Shown: positions 7,474 to 17,104, counted from the first letter of the stretch. The stretch is 64,000 nucleotides of DNA from Paracoccus liaowanqingii (GCF_004683865.2 NZ_CP038439.1:1714501-1778500), one strand, 5' to 3'. Translations and numbers: made by a program. The notes: generated by a model from the sequence alone, not told the origin.

Positions 7474-9773
7474 CAGAAGTTCGTCTGGATCGTCAGGTCG
7501 AAATTCTGTTCCAGGTCATAGTCTTCCTTGCGCACCGCCTGCGAGAAGTTGAAGCGCAGCGGCCCGATCGGCGTGGTCCAGAAGATCGAGGCGCCGACCG
7601 CGCCGCGCACATACATGCTGTCGTCGATCTCGACCCCGTCGGTGCCCGAGGTCCGGTCCAGCCCCCAGAGCGAGCCGACATCGGCGAAGAGGCCGCCCGA
7701 GATCCCGTATTCTTCGGGCAGGCCGATGGGGAACTGCGCCTCGGCACGGGCGGACCAGTAGTAGTTGCCGCCCAGGCCGTCCTCGTTCTCGGCCTCGAGG
7801 TCGCGGGGGCCGAAGCCGTTCGGCTCGAAGCCGCGGATGCGGTTGCCGGTGCGGAAGCGGTCCAGGATCCAGGTCTCGTAATCGCCATAGCTGTAGATGG
7901 CCCCGGCCTCCAGCTCGGCGCGCAGGGTCACGCTTTCGCGCCAGGCGGTGCTTTCCACCCCGGCCAGCGCGGTGGTGGTGATCGTCTTGGTGTCGCCGCC
8001 CGCGCCCGCGAAATCCTGCGAGAAGCGGAAGCGATAGGCGGTCAGCGGGTCCAGCCCGGTGCGCCGCGAATCCCAGTTGTAGGTATAGCCGATGGCTGAG
8101 GTGATCCGCGATCCCACGTCGTCGATCAGCAGCTGCGAGCTGGTGTCGGGAACGCTGCTCAGGTCATCCTCGCCCACGCGATAGCGCAGCTCGATCCGGG
8201 CGTTCTCGGAGATCGGGAACTCGATCGACGGCTGCACGCGGATCGCGCGGGTGTCGTAATCCGAGTTCAGGCTTTCCGTCTCGCTGTAATTGGCCGAGAA
8301 GCCGAAGCGCAGGTCGCGGCCAAGGAAATAGGGCTCGATGAAGTTGATGCCCGCCGTGCGGTCGCCGCTGGCGGTCGACAGCTGCACGCCCAGGGTCTGG
8401 CCGCGCCCGAGGAAGTTGCGCTCGGTCAGGCCGATGTTGAAGCCCACGCCCGAATTGACCCCATAGGCCGCGCCAAGCGACAGCGAGCCGGTGGGCTGCT
8501 CCTCGACATTGACGCCGACGATCACCTGGTCGGGGCCGCTGCCCTGCCGCGTCTCGACCTGGGCATCGGTGAAATAGCCGAGCGCGCGGACACGCTCGGC
8601 CGAGTTGCGGATCTCGCGCGGGTTGAAGGGATCGCCCTCGACGGTGTTGAACTGGCGACGGATCACCTCGTCAAGGGTCGTCGTGTTGCCCTCGATGTCG
8701 ATGCGCTCGACGAAGATGCGTTGGCCGCGGGTCAGCGCGAAGGTCAGGTCCAGGCTCTGGTTCTGCGGATTGCGGGTGACGCGCGGCTCGATGCTGATGA
8801 AGTCCAGACCCTGCTGGATGGCGACCGTCTCCATCCGGCGGATGGTCGTGTCGATGATCGAAGGGTTGTAGACCCCGCCCCGCTGCACCCGGTTCTGCGC
8901 CGCAAACAGCGCCGCATCGACCCCGGGGATCTCGGACACGGTGTCCACGCGGCCGAAGCGATAGCGCGGGCCTTCCTCGATGCTGAAGGTCACGAAGAAG
9001 GCGTCGCGTTCGCGCGCGATCTCGGGCGCGGTGCCCTGTACGCGGAAGTCGGCATAGCCCTGCGAGCGGTAGAAGTCGGTCAGCAGCTGCTCGTCCAGCG
9101 GGATGCGCTCGGGCGCGAAGGTGTCGCGGCGGATGAAGGTGCGCAACAGGCCCGCCTGCTTCGTCTCCAGCACGTTGCGCAGGCGGCGGTCGGAAAAGGC
9201 GCGGTTGCCGACGAAGCTGATGCGCTCGATCTCGGTCAGGTTGCCTTCGCGGATCTCGAAGACCAGGTCGATCCGGTTGCCGCTGCGGCGGATGATCCGG
9301 GGATCGACGCGCGCGGCCAGGCGCCCTTCGGCGGCATAGATCTGCGCGATGGCCTGCGCGTCCTGGATGGCCTGGCTGGGCTGATAGACGCGGCGCGGCT
9401 GGCTGCGGATGATCTCGGTCAGGCGGTCGTTGTTCAGGCGGCGGTTGCCCTCGAAGCTGATCTGGTTGACGATCGGGTATTCGCTGACGCGCACGACCAA
9501 CTGGCCGCCCTGCGGGACCAGCTCGACCGTTTCGAACAGGCCCGATCCTTGCAGGCGCTGCAGCGCGTCGTTGATCTGGCCGGGGCTGACATCCTGGCCG
9601 ACCGGCAGGTCCAGCGTGGACAGCACGGCCCCGGTCTCGATCTGCTGGTTGCCCTCGACGGTGATGGTGCTGAAGACCACCGCCTGCGCGGCCCCCGGAA
9701 TCAGCCCGACCGGCATCGTGATCGCCAAGGCCGTCATCAGCGCGACCGCGCCCTTGCCCAGTTTCCGTTCCAT
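7473..9773 (-). CDS. bamA: Outer membrane protein assembly factor BamA
   Basis: BamA is the essential beta-barrel insertase of the outer membrane. The 766-residue protein has a signal peptide (MERKLGKGAVALMTALAITMPVGLIPGAAQA), then five POTRA repeats (the first opening STITVEGNQQIETGAVLSTL, others containing ISFEGNRRL, ISFVGNRAF and VERIDIEGNTTTLDEVIRR), and a C-terminal 16-strand barrel. The barrel includes the VRGF-equivalent RIRGFEPNGFGPRD loop motif and ends in an aromatic residue (TIQTNF). The start at 9773 has GAGGGG upstream; an in-frame ATG at 9800 would spoil the signal peptide. Placed between rseP and skp as in most proteobacteria. Confidence 0.96.
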   Translation of the reverse strand: MERKLGKGAVALMTALAITMPVGLIPGAAQAVVFSTITVEGNQQIETGAVLSTLDLPVGQDVSPGQINDALQRLQGSGLFETVELVPQGGQLVVRVSEYPIVNQISFEGNRRLNNDRLTEIIRSQPRRVYQPSQAIQDAQAIAQIYAAEGRLAARVDPRIIRRSGNRIDLVFEIREGNLTEIERISFVGNRAFSDRRLRNVLETKQAGLLRTFIRRDTFAPERIPLDEQLLTDFYRSQGYADFRVQGTAPEIARERDAFFVTFSIEEGPRYRFGRVDTVSEIPGVDAALFAAQNRVQRGGVYNPSIIDTTIRRMETVAIQQGLDFISIEPRVTRNPQNQSLDLTFALTRGQRIFVERIDIEGNTTTLDEVIRRQFNTVEGDPFNPREIRNSAERVRALGYFTDAQVETRQGSGPDQVIVGVNVEEQPTGSLSLGAAYGVNSGVGFNIGLTERNFLGRGQTLGVQLSTASGDRTAGINFIEPYFLGRDLRFGFSANYSETESLNSDYDTRAIRVQPSIEFPISENARIELRYRVGEDDLSSVPDTSSQLLIDDVGSRITSAIGYTYNWDSRRTGLDPLTAYRFRFSQDFAGAGGDTKTITTTALAGVESTAWRESVTLRAELEAGAIYSYGDYETWILDRFRTGNRIRGFEPNGFGPRDLEAENEDGLGGNYYWSARAEAQFPIGLPEEYGISGGLFADVGSLWGLDRTSGTDGVEIDDSMYVRGAVGASIFWTTPIGPLRFNFSQAVRKEDYDLEQNFDLTIQTNF

Positions 9774-9832
9774 CGAAGCCCCTCTTGTTCCGGCCTGCAC
9801 GCGCCCTCTTCGGGCTGTCGTTTTGCCTACGG

Positions 9833-9861
9833 TCTTTGCCTGAACCGGGCGGGCCTGTCAA
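9833..9861 (-). promoter_or_regulatory. Possible internal promoter for bamA
   Basis: On the minus strand a consensus TTGACA (9856-9861) is followed, 17 bases later, by CAAAGA (9833-9838), a weak -10. It lies between the rseP stop and the bamA start and could give bamA-skp its own transcript. Confidence 0.3.
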
Positions 9862-9874
9862 AAGCGCATGCGCC

Positions 9875-11206
9875 CTATGGGCAGAAAAGATCGTTCGTGA
9901 GCCCGAAAACCATCAGCGACAGCACCGCCGCCATGCCGATCGCGGTCAGAAGGTTCAGCGCCTTGTCCGAGGGCGGGCGCCCGCGCAGCGCCTCGTAGGT
10001 GTAAAACATCAGGTGCCCGCCATCTAGGACGGGAATGGGCAGCAGGTTCAGGAACCCGATCGCCGCCGACAGGACCGCGATCCACCACAGGAAGTTCGCG
10101 CCCCCCGCGCTGGCCGCCTGGCCCGTACTTTCCGCGATGCTGATCGCGCCGCCCAGGTTGCAGGTGCCGATCTGGCCCGAGATCATCGCCCACATCCCCG
10201 TCAGGGACGAGGTGATGATCCCCCAGGTCTGCATCGCGCCCAGGGACAGCGCCTCCAGCGGCCCGGCGCTGCGGGTCTGCGGCGCGAAGAAGCTCTCACC
10301 CCCGGTCACGCCGATCAGCCAGCGCTGCTCGAACCCGCCGCCATCGGCAGGCAGGTCGGACAGCTTGGGGCGCAGCGTCACGTCCAGCTCGCCCGCGCCC
10401 GCGCGCCAGAGGCGCAGGGACAAAGGCTCGCCCTCGGCGGCCTCGACCGCCTCGCGCATCTGGGTGAAGCGCGCGACCGGGTCGCCGTCGATGGCCAGCA
10501 CCACGTCGCCCGCCCGCATCCCGGCCTCGGCCGCCGCGCTGCGCGGCGCCACGCCGCTGATGCGCGCGGGCATCGGGTCGGGACCGGCGACGGTCAGGGT
10601 CTGGCCGTCGCGCTCGACCTGCCAGGGATGGGTCGTGGCGGCGGGCAGCGTCTCGGTCGCGGCGCCGATGTCGCGCCAGCTCTCGACGGGCAGATCGGCA
10701 AGCGCCAGGATGCGGTCGCCGGGCTGGAGGTCGTTGGTGATGGCGGGCGGGGCCTCGCTGATGGTGCCCACGCGCACCTCGTCCACCGGCAGGCCCTGCA
10801 CGATGGCGAAGCCGCCGAAGATCAGGATCGACAGCACGAAGTTGAAGACCGGCCCCGCCAGCAGCGTGGCGAAGCGCGCCCAGAGTGGCGCGCCCTGCAG
10901 CGTCTGGCGCCGCAGGGCCGGATCGACCGCCTGGCCCGGCCCGGCGCTGGCCGCGTTGTCGTCGCCCAGGAACCGTACATAGCCGCCCAGGGGCAGCGCC
11001 GCGAGCTGCCAGACGGTCCCCCGCCGGTCGGTACGCGCATAGAGCCGCGGGCCGAAGCCCACCGAAAAGACCTCGGCCCGGATGCCGGACCAGCGCCCGA
11101 CGATGTAATGGCCGTATTCGTGGACCGTCACGATCACCGCCAGCGCGACGACGAAGGCCGCCAGCGTCCACAGGGTGCTTCCGGTCTGGGCGATCATGTC
11201 AAGCAT
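9875..11206 (-). CDS. rseP: Site-2 zinc metalloprotease RseP
   Basis: An inner-membrane protease of 443 residues that cleaves single-pass proteins within the membrane, including anti-sigma factors in the envelope stress response. The first transmembrane helix carries HEYGH (residues 29-33), and the third metal ligand is in LNLLPIPVLDGGHL near the C-terminus. Two PDZ-like segments lie between, one with PGDRILALADLPV and one with AGDVVLAIDGDPVARF. The start at 11206 lies inside the 3' end of dxr; a second ATG at 11197 overlaps the dxr stop as ATGA and is an alternative. Upstream of bamA, whose product responds to the same stress. Confidence 0.95.
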   Translation of the reverse strand: MLDMIAQTGSTLWTLAAFVVALAVIVTVHEYGHYIVGRWSGIRAEVFSVGFGPRLYARTDRRGTVWQLAALPLGGYVRFLGDDNAASAGPGQAVDPALRRQTLQGAPLWARFATLLAGPVFNFVLSILIFGGFAIVQGLPVDEVRVGTISEAPPAITNDLQPGDRILALADLPVESWRDIGAATETLPAATTHPWQVERDGQTLTVAGPDPMPARISGVAPRSAAAEAGMRAGDVVLAIDGDPVARFTQMREAVEAAEGEPLSLRLWRAGAGELDVTLRPKLSDLPADGGGFEQRWLIGVTGGESFFAPQTRSAGPLEALSLGAMQTWGIITSSLTGMWAMISGQIGTCNLGGAISIAESTGQAASAGGANFLWWIAVLSAAIGFLNLLPIPVLDGGHLMFYTYEALRGRPPSDKALNLLTAIGMAAVLSLMVFGLTNDLFCP

Positions 11207-12360
11207 AGGGCGGCCTTTCGTCGGGCAAGACCGTCCCAGTCCAGGACCGAGGCCAGGTCGGCCGGATCTCGGCCAAAGCCTTCCTCGCCCGACAGGGCGG
11301 CCAGCGTGTCCTCGACCCGGGGGGCCATGTCGGTGAATCGGATGCGGCCGGCGATGAAATCGTCCAGCGCCTGTTCCTTGGCCGCGTTGAAGACCGCGCC
11401 CGCCGCACCGCCCGCAGCCATCACCTCGCGCGCCAGGCGCAGCGCGGGCCAGCGGGCCTCGTCGGGGGCGCGGAATGTCAGGCTGCCGATCGCGGCCAGG
11501 TCCAGCGCGGCCACCGGCAGGGGGCGGCGGTCGGGCCAGTGCAGCGCAAAGCCGATGGCATGGCGCATGTCGGGCGCGCCCAGATGCGCGATGGTGCCGC
11601 CGTCGTGATGGGTGACCATGGCGTGGATGATGGATTCCGGATGGACCAGCACCTTGATGCGGTCGGCGCCCAGACCGAACAGCTCCTTCGCCTCGATCAC
11701 CTCCATCGCCTTGTTGAACATCGAGGCGCTGTCGATGGTGATCCGCTGCCCCATCGCCCAGTTGGGATGGGTCGAGGCCTGATCCACCGTCGCCGTGGCC
11801 AGCCGCTCCAGCGGCCAGTCGCGGAAGGCGCCGCCCGAGGCGGTCAGGGTCACATCCTTGACGCTGTCGAGGTTTTCGCTGCCAAGCACTTGAAATACGG
11901 CGGAATGTTCGCTGTCGACCGGCAGGATCGTGGCGCCCGAGCGTGCCGTGGCGGCGCGCAGCAGGCTGCCCGCGCAGACCAGCGATTCCTTGTTGGCCAA
12001 GGCCAGCACGCCGCCCTGCGCCAAGGCGGTCAGGCCCGGCGCAAGCCCGGCGGCGCCGACGATGGCCGACAGGGTCCAGTCGGCGGGACGGGCGGCGGCC
12101 TCGACCAGCGCGGCAGACCCGGCGGCGGCGGCGACGCCGCTGCCGGCAAGGGCCGCGCGCAACTCGTCCAGCAGCTCGTCATGGGCGGTCACCGCGATCT
12201 CGGCCCGCAACTCGCGCGCCATCTGCGCCAGCAGCGCGATGTTGCGCCCGCCGGTCAGCGCCACGGTGTGATAGGCGGCCGCCCCGCCTGCGTGCCGGAT
12301 CAGATCGACGCCGTTCGCGCCGACCGAGCCGGTCGCACCGAAGATGGAAATGCGTCGCAT
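11194..12360 (-). CDS. dxr: 1-deoxy-D-xylulose-5-phosphate reductoisomerase
   Basis: Converts DXP to 2-C-methyl-D-erythritol 4-phosphate with NADPH, the committed step of the MEP isoprenoid pathway. The 388 residues show the NADPH-binding start ISIFGATGSVGANGVDLI, the segment ALANKESLVCAGSLL, the metal-binding ILPVDSEHSAVFQ, TASGGAFRDWP and the conserved HPNWAMGQRITIDSASMFNKAMEVIEA. Length is typical. It lies three bases after cdsA and overlaps rseP, so it is within the cdsA-dxr-rseP-bamA operon. With uppS nearby, the operon joins isoprenoid supply to cell-wall lipid carrier synthesis. Confidence 0.97.
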   Translation of the reverse strand: MRRISIFGATGSVGANGVDLIRHAGGAAAYHTVALTGGRNIALLAQMARELRAEIAVTAHDELLDELRAALAGSGVAAAAGSAALVEAAARPADWTLSAIVGAAGLAPGLTALAQGGVLALANKESLVCAGSLLRAATARSGATILPVDSEHSAVFQVLGSENLDSVKDVTLTASGGAFRDWPLERLATATVDQASTHPNWAMGQRITIDSASMFNKAMEVIEAKELFGLGADRIKVLVHPESIIHAMVTHHDGGTIAHLGAPDMRHAIGFALHWPDRRPLPVAALDLAAIGSLTFRAPDEARWPALRLAREVMAAGGAAGAVFNAAKEQALDDFIAGRIRFTDMAPRVEDTLAALSGEEGFGRDPADLASVLDWDGLARRKAALCLT

Positions 12361-12363
12361 CGG

Positions 12364-13164
12364 TCAGTTCACCACGGGCAGGCTGGTCAGGAATCCGATC
12401 ACCATGGTGGCCAGCACCGCGCCCGTCACTGCGTCAAAACGATCCATGAAGCCCCCATGGCCCGGGATCAGGTTCGAGCTGTCCTTGACCCCCGCCCGCC
12501 GCTTCAGCCAGCTTTCGGCGATGTCGCCCATCTGTCCGGCGAAGCAGACGATCGGAGAGACCCAGATCAGCGCCGCATCACCCTGACCCCACATCCACAG
12601 GCCGGCGCCCAGCAGGCAGGCGCCGATCCAGCCCGCGACGCTGCCCGACCAAGTCTTCTTGGGGCTGAGCGAGGGCCAGAACTTGGGCCCGCCCAGCATC
12701 CGCCCGAAGAAATAGCCGAACGTGTCCGAGATGATGATCACGCCCATCAGCCAAAGGACGAAGTTCAGCCCGTAAGCCTCTCGGAAGACGACCAATTCAT
12801 AAGCGACCAGCAGGATGGCGGTGCCGAAGATCGCATAGGTCGCGCGGTCGCGGGTGGCGGCGCCCGGCAGGCCCAGCAGGATCGGCAGCAGCAGCGCCAG
12901 CCAGGCCAGCTGATGAAAGTCGGTCAGGGCCAGCGCCTGCGACACGCCCGCGATGGCGGCCAGCGCGATGGGGCGGGACCGGCCGAACAGGGTCACGTGG
13001 CGGGCCGGGTTCTTCCACCCGGTCATCGCCGCCAGTTCCCAGAAGGTGATGGCCGAGATGACCGCCATGGCCAGACGCAGCCACAGCCCCTCGGCCACGG
13101 CCAGCATGACGCCGATGCCCAGAAGCACCAGCGTGGAGGCGACGCGCCGCGACAGGTCCCCCAT
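12364..13164 (-). CDS. cdsA: Phosphatidate cytidylyltransferase (CDP-diacylglycerol synthase)
   Basis: Makes CDP-diacylglycerol from phosphatidate and CTP in the inner membrane, the precursor of all phospholipids. The 266-residue protein has about seven hydrophobic helices and the C-terminal CdsA signature in the form SDTFGYFFGRMLGGPKFWPSLSPKKTWSGSVAG. The ribosome-binding site before 13164 is weak, but the conserved N-terminal helix region begins right after this start. Follows uppS by 37 bases and precedes dxr by 3. Confidence 0.95.
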   Translation of the reverse strand: MGDLSRRVASTLVLLGIGVMLAVAEGLWLRLAMAVISAITFWELAAMTGWKNPARHVTLFGRSRPIALAAIAGVSQALALTDFHQLAWLALLLPILLGLPGAATRDRATYAIFGTAILLVAYELVVFREAYGLNFVLWLMGVIIISDTFGYFFGRMLGGPKFWPSLSPKKTWSGSVAGWIGACLLGAGLWMWGQGDAALIWVSPIVCFAGQMGDIAESWLKRRAGVKDSSNLIPGHGGFMDRFDAVTGAVLATMVIGFLTSLPVVN

Positions 13165-13201
13165 TTTCCGGGGGCGGCCCCGCGGGGGATCCGGCTCTCC
13201 G

Positions 13202-13933
13202 TCATGCGCCCCCGAAGCGGCGGTCGCGCAGGCCGAAGCGGTCCAGGATCGCCGCCAGATGTTCGGGGGTGAAGTCGGGCCAGAGGGTCTTGGTGAATTC
13301 GTATTCCGAATAGGCCGCCTGCCACGGCAGGAAGTTCGAGACCCGCGTCTCGCCCGAGGTGCGGATCACGAGGTCGGGATCGGGCTGTCCGGCGGTGTCC
13401 AGGCAGGCCTCCAGATCGGCCTGGCCGGGGGTCTCGATCTCGCCGCGGGCGATCTTCTCGGCCAGGCGCGCCGAGGCGCGCAGCAATTCGTCCCGACCGC
13501 CATAGTTGATGGCAACGGTCAGGTTCAGCCGCGTGTTGCCCGCCGTGCGGGCCTCGATCGCGGCCATCAGGTCCTGCAGCTTGCGGTCCAGCCGCTCGCG
13601 CCCGCCGATGAAGCGCAGGCGCACCCCCTCGGAGGCCATGCCTTCGGCCTCGTACTGGATGTAGCGGCGGAAGATCTTCATCAGCCCGAGGACCTCCTCG
13701 GTCGAGCGCTTCCAGTTCTCGGTCGAGAAGGCATAGACCGTCAGCCAGTCCACGCCCAGCTCGGGGCAGGCCCGCACGATCTGCTTGACCCGCTCGGCGC
13801 CCCGGCGATGCCCGACCAGACGCGGCCAGCCGCGTTCGGTGGCCCACCGGCCGTTGCCGTCCATGATGATGGCGACGTGGCGGGGCTGTGAGGTCCCGTC
13901 AGATACTGCCGCTGCGCCCCGAACCAGTGCCAT
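13202..13933 (-). CDS. uppS: Isoprenyl transferase (undecaprenyl diphosphate synthase)
   Basis: A cis-prenyltransferase of 243 residues that extends farnesyl diphosphate to the C55 lipid carrier for peptidoglycan. The catalytic motif HVAIIMDGNGRWA has the essential Asp at residue 25, followed by GHRRGAERVKQIV, LTVYAFSTENWKR, NYGGRDELL and the C-terminal LVIRTSGETRVSNFLPWQ and WPDFTPEHL motifs. The N-terminal dozen residues are not conserved. Lies 7 bases after frr. Confidence 0.96.
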   Translation of the reverse strand: MALVRGAAAVSDGTSQPRHVAIIMDGNGRWATERGWPRLVGHRRGAERVKQIVRACPELGVDWLTVYAFSTENWKRSTEEVLGLMKIFRRYIQYEAEGMASEGVRLRFIGGRERLDRKLQDLMAAIEARTAGNTRLNLTVAINYGGRDELLRASARLAEKIARGEIETPGQADLEACLDTAGQPDPDLVIRTSGETRVSNFLPWQAAYSEYEFTKTLWPDFTPEHLAAILDRFGLRDRRFGGA

Positions 13934-13940
13934 CCCGCGA

Positions 13941-14504
13941 TCAGACCTGCATGATTTCGGCCTGCTTGGCCGTCAGCGCCTCGTCCACCGCCGCGATCAT
14001 GCGGTCGGTCAGGGACTGGATCTCGGTTTCGTACAGCTTCTGGTCGTCCTCGGGCATGCCGTTCGACTTGCCCTTCTTGACCTGGTCCATACCGTCGCGG
14101 CGCACGTTCCGGATCGAGACGCGGGCGCTTTCGGCATATTGCGCGGCGACCTTGGTCAGCTCGCGGCGGCGTTCCTCGTTCAGCTCGGGGATCGGCAGCA
14201 TGATGATGGTGCCGTTCAGCTGCGGGTTGATTCCCAGGCCGCTTTCGCGGATGGCCTTCTCGACCTTGCCGACCATGGCCTTGTCCCAGATGTTGATCGT
14301 CACCATCCGGGATTCCGGCACGTTGACGGTGCCCAGCTGGTTGATCGGCGTCATCTGCCCATAGGCGTCCACCTGCACCGGGTCCAGCATCGAGGCCGCG
14401 GCCCGGCCGGTGCGCAGGCTGGCGAATTCGCCGCGCAGGCTGTCCATGGCACCCTTCATGCGCCGTTCCAGATCGTCGGTGTCGATGTCGATGTCCTCAG
14501 CCAT
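13941..14504 (-). CDS. frr: Ribosome recycling factor
   Basis: RRF splits post-termination ribosomes together with EF-G. The 187-residue product contains [58 protein letters not shown], the [27 protein letters not shown] hinge segment and the C-terminal [17 protein letters not shown] motif, all diagnostic. Length is normal. It sits downstream of pyrH, the usual order, but here separated from it by a sodium channel gene. Confidence 0.98.
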   Translation of the reverse strand: MAEDIDIDTDDLERRMKGAMDSLRGEFASLRTGRAAASMLDPVQVDAYGQMTPINQLGTVNVPESRMVTINIWDKAMVGKVEKAIRESGLGINPQLNGTIIMLPIPELNEERRRELTKVAAQYAESARVSIRNVRRDGMDQVKKGKSNGMPEDDQKLYETEIQSLTDRMIAAVDEALTAKQAEIMQV

Positions 14505-14594
14505 GTGGACTGCCTTCTGTCTTGATTTTTTCCGCTTGTAACCACTCTGCCGCAGCTTGGCAAAGCCTTTGCCCGCACATTCGGCAAGCTGTGA

Positions 14595-15386
14595 TCAGGA
14601 TCGGTCGCCCCCGGCCTCCTGCCGGGACAGGCGTTCCTCGATGGCGGTCAGGCGCGCCAGCACCTCGTCGCGATAGGCCTCGGTGGCGGCGTTGCCCTCT
14701 TCCTGATGGGCCTCCTGCATCGAGTTCACGATCAGGCCGACCACCAGGTTCATCACCGCAAAAGTGGTGACCAGGATGAAGGGCACGAAGAAGATCCAGG
14801 CCTGGGGGAATACCTCCATCACCGGGCGCACGATGCCCATCGACCAGCTTTCCAACGTCATGATCTGGAACAGCGAATAGGCCGAGTTGCCCAGATCCCC
14901 GAACCAGTCGGGAAAGGCCGCCGCGAACAGCTTGGTCGCCATCACCGCGAAGATGTAGAAGATGATCCCCATCAGCAGGAACACCGAGGCCATGCCCGGC
15001 AGGGCCGACAGGAAGCCCTCGACCACGCGGCGCAGGCGCGGCGTGACCGACACGATGCGCAGCAGGCGCAGGATGCGCAGCGCGCGCAGCACCGACAGCC
15101 CCTGCGTCGCGGGCATGAGCGCGATGCCCACCACGATCACGTCGAAGACGTTCCAGCCGTCGCGGAAGAAGCGCGGGCCGCGCGCGACCAGCTTCAGCCC
15201 GATCTCGACCACGAAGATCATCAGGCACAGCGCGTCCAGAAACAGGATCAGCGGCCCGATGGATGCCATCAGCGTGCGCGAGGTCTCCAGCCCCAGGATC
15301 AGGGCGTTGAACAGGATGACGGCCATGATGAAGGCCTGGGCCCGGGGGCCGTGGATGAACGCGTCGATGCGCGCGCGCAGGGTCAT
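14595..15386 (-). CDS. Voltage-gated sodium channel of the NaChBac family
   Basis: A 263-residue single-repeat channel with six membrane segments. S4 is SVLRALRILRLLRIV (residues 98-112) with arginines at every third position (101, 104, 107, 110). The pore carries TLESWSM (177-183), the selectivity filter of sodium-selective bacterial channels such as NavAb, and S6 is VPFILVTTFAVMNLVVGLIV. The end (about 225-257) is a charged amphipathic coiled coil that tetramerises related channels. I took the start at 15386, just downstream of the pyrH stop; an upstream in-frame ATG lies inside pyrH. From memory, homologues from Paracoccus zeaxanthinifaciens and roseobacters have been shown to conduct sodium. 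The position between pyrH and frr is unusual. Confidence 0.93.
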   Translation of the reverse strand: MTLRARIDAFIHGPRAQAFIMAVILFNALILGLETSRTLMASIGPLILFLDALCLMIFVVEIGLKLVARGPRFFRDGWNVFDVIVVGIALMPATQGLSVLRALRILRLLRIVSVTPRLRRVVEGFLSALPGMASVFLLMGIIFYIFAVMATKLFAAAFPDWFGDLGNSAYSLFQIMTLESWSMGIVRPVMEVFPQAWIFFVPFILVTTFAVMNLVVGLIVNSMQEAHQEEGNAATEAYRDEVLARLTAIEERLSRQEAGGDRS

Positions 15387-15393
15387 GGCGATC

Positions 15394-16119
15394 TCAGTTG
15401 TGGACGCGGGTATAGGTCCCGCGACCTTCCAGGATCGACCGGAAGCCGCCCGGCGCATCCAGCGAGAAGACGATGATCGGCAAGCGGTTGTCGCGCGCCA
15501 GCGCGATGGCCGAGGCGTCCATCACGCCCAGATGCTTCTGCAGCACCTCGTCATAGCTGACATCGCCATAACGCTGCGCATCCGCATGCTTGACCGGATC
15601 CTTGTCATAGACGCCGTCGACCTTGGTGCCCTTGAAGATGACCTCGCAGTTCATTTCCGATGCGCGCAGGGTCGCGGCCGTGTCGGTGGTGAAATACGGG
15701 TTGCCGGTGCCGGCGGCGAAGATCACGATGCGCTTCTTCTCCAGGTGGCGGATGGCGCGGCGGCGGATATAGGGCTCGCAGACCTCATCCATGCGGATCG
15801 CGCTGATCACGCGGCAATGCAGGCCCCGCGCCTCCAGCGAGGATTGCATGGCCAGCGCGTTCATCACCGTGGCCAGCATCCCCATGTAGTCGGCGGTGGT
15901 GCGTTCCATCCCCTGCGCGCTGCCCTGCAGCCCCCGGAAGATGTTGCCGCCGCCGATGACCATGCAGACCTCGACGCCCATCGCCTGCACGGCCTCGACC
16001 TCGCTGGCGATGCGCGCGACGGTGGGCGGATGCAGGCCATAGCCCTGGTCGCCCATCAGCGCCTCGCCCGAGATCTTCAGCATCACGCGGCCATACTGCC
16101 TGGGGGTCTCGGTGGTCAT
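15394..16119 (-). CDS. pyrH: UMP kinase
   Basis: Phosphorylates UMP to UDP in pyrimidine nucleotide synthesis. The 241-residue amino-acid-kinase fold protein shows [68 protein letters not shown] and [19 protein letters not shown], the bacterial UMPK pattern. The start at 16119 has AGGAG seven bases upstream; an earlier in-frame ATG at 16149 does not. First gene of the minus-strand run to skp; divergent from miaA. Confidence 0.97.
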   Translation of the reverse strand: MTTETPRQYGRVMLKISGEALMGDQGYGLHPPTVARIASEVEAVQAMGVEVCMVIGGGNIFRGLQGSAQGMERTTADYMGMLATVMNALAMQSSLEARGLHCRVISAIRMDEVCEPYIRRRAIRHLEKKRIVIFAAGTGNPYFTTDTAATLRASEMNCEVIFKGTKVDGVYDKDPVKHADAQRYGDVSYDEVLQKHLGVMDASAIALARDNRLPIIVFSLDAPGGFRSILEGRGTYTRVHN

Positions 16120-16201
16120 CTGGGGGCTCCTGTCGCCGGTCGCTTTCATCGCGCCGTTAAATGTCGCAAAAGGCCCGAAGGTTCAACTGCCCGGAGGACC
16201 C

Positions 16202-17104
16202 ATGCGCGCCCCTGACCTGACACAGATCGACGCCTCGCGCCACCTGCTGATCGCGGGGCCGACGGCCAGCGGCAAATCGGCGCTGGCCTTGGCGGTGGCG
16301 CGGGCGCAGGGCGGGCTGATCGTCAATGCGGATGCCCTGCAGGTCTGGTCCTGCTGGCAGGTGCTGACCGCTAGGCCCTCGGCCGCCGACCTGGCGGCGG
16401 CACCGCACGCGCTTTATGGCCATGTCGCGCCGGGAGTGGCGTGGACGGTCGGCGACTGGCTCCGTGAGGTCGCGGCCCTGACGGGCGAGCGGCTGATCGT
16501 GGCGGGGGGCACCGGGCTCTACCTGACGGCGCTGACGCGCGGGCTGGCGCCCATCCCCGCCACGCCGCCGGATCTGCGCCGCCTGGCCGACGCGCGGCTG
16601 GCCGAACCGGGCGGTCTGGCGGCGCTGGTGGCGGAACTGGACGACCCCTCGCGCGCGGCGATCGACCTGCAGAACCCCGCCCGCGTCCAGCGCGCATGGG
16701 AGGTCTGGCAGGCCACCGGGCGCGGCATCGCCGACTGGCAGGCCGACACGCCGCCGCCCCTGATCGCGCCCGCCGACTGCCAGCGCATCCTGATCACCAC
16801 CGACCGCGACTGGCTGGCGGACCGCATCGCCACCCGCTTCGACGCCATGCTGGATCAGGGCGCGCTGGACGAGGTGCGCGCGATGCTGCCCCTGTGGGAC
16901 CCTGCGGCGCAATGGGCCAAGGCCATCGGCGCGCCGGATCTGGCCGCCCATCTGCAGGGCCATCTGAGCCTGCCGCAGGCCCGCGACCGGGCCGTCATCG
17001 CCTCGCGCCAATATGCCAAGGCGCAGCGGATCTGGTTCCGCGGGCGGATGCGCGACTGGCAGATGTGGCAGGCGGGCAACGCGGGCCTGGAACTCGCGCC
17101 CTGA
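16202..17104 (+). CDS. miaA: tRNA dimethylallyltransferase
   Basis: Transfers dimethylallyl from DMAPP to A37 of tRNAs that read UNN codons. The 300-residue protein has P-loop AGPTASGKSA (about 18-27), the tRNA-binding NADALQVW segment followed by LTARPSAADLAAAPHALYGHV, the catalytic VAGGTGLYLTALTRG, and a conserved NPARVQRAWEVWQATGRG. GGAGG six bases upstream fixes the start at 16202. The A of the P-loop region and DALQVW replace the gammaproteobacterial DSAQVY-like form, which I regard as normal for alphaproteobacteria. It uses an isoprenoid product of the neighbouring MEP pathway. Confidence 0.95.
   Translation: MRAPDLTQIDASRHLLIAGPTASGKSALALAVARAQGGLIVNADALQVWSCWQVLTARPSAADLAAAPHALYGHVAPGVAWTVGDWLREVAALTGERLIVAGGTGLYLTALTRGLAPIPATPPDLRRLADARLAEPGGLAALVAELDDPSRAAIDLQNPARVQRAWEVWQATGRGIADWQADTPPPLIAPADCQRILITTDRDWLADRIATRFDAMLDQGALDEVRAMLPLWDPAAQWAKAIGAPDLAAHLQGHLSLPQARDRAVIASRQYAKAQRIWFRGRMRDWQMWQAGNAGLELAP

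Noticed and set aside
11539..13272. A 577-codon open frame on the plus strand across dxr and cdsA
   Set aside because: It crosses two well-defined minus-strand genes and encodes only Arg/Gly/His/Gln-rich low-complexity sequence.
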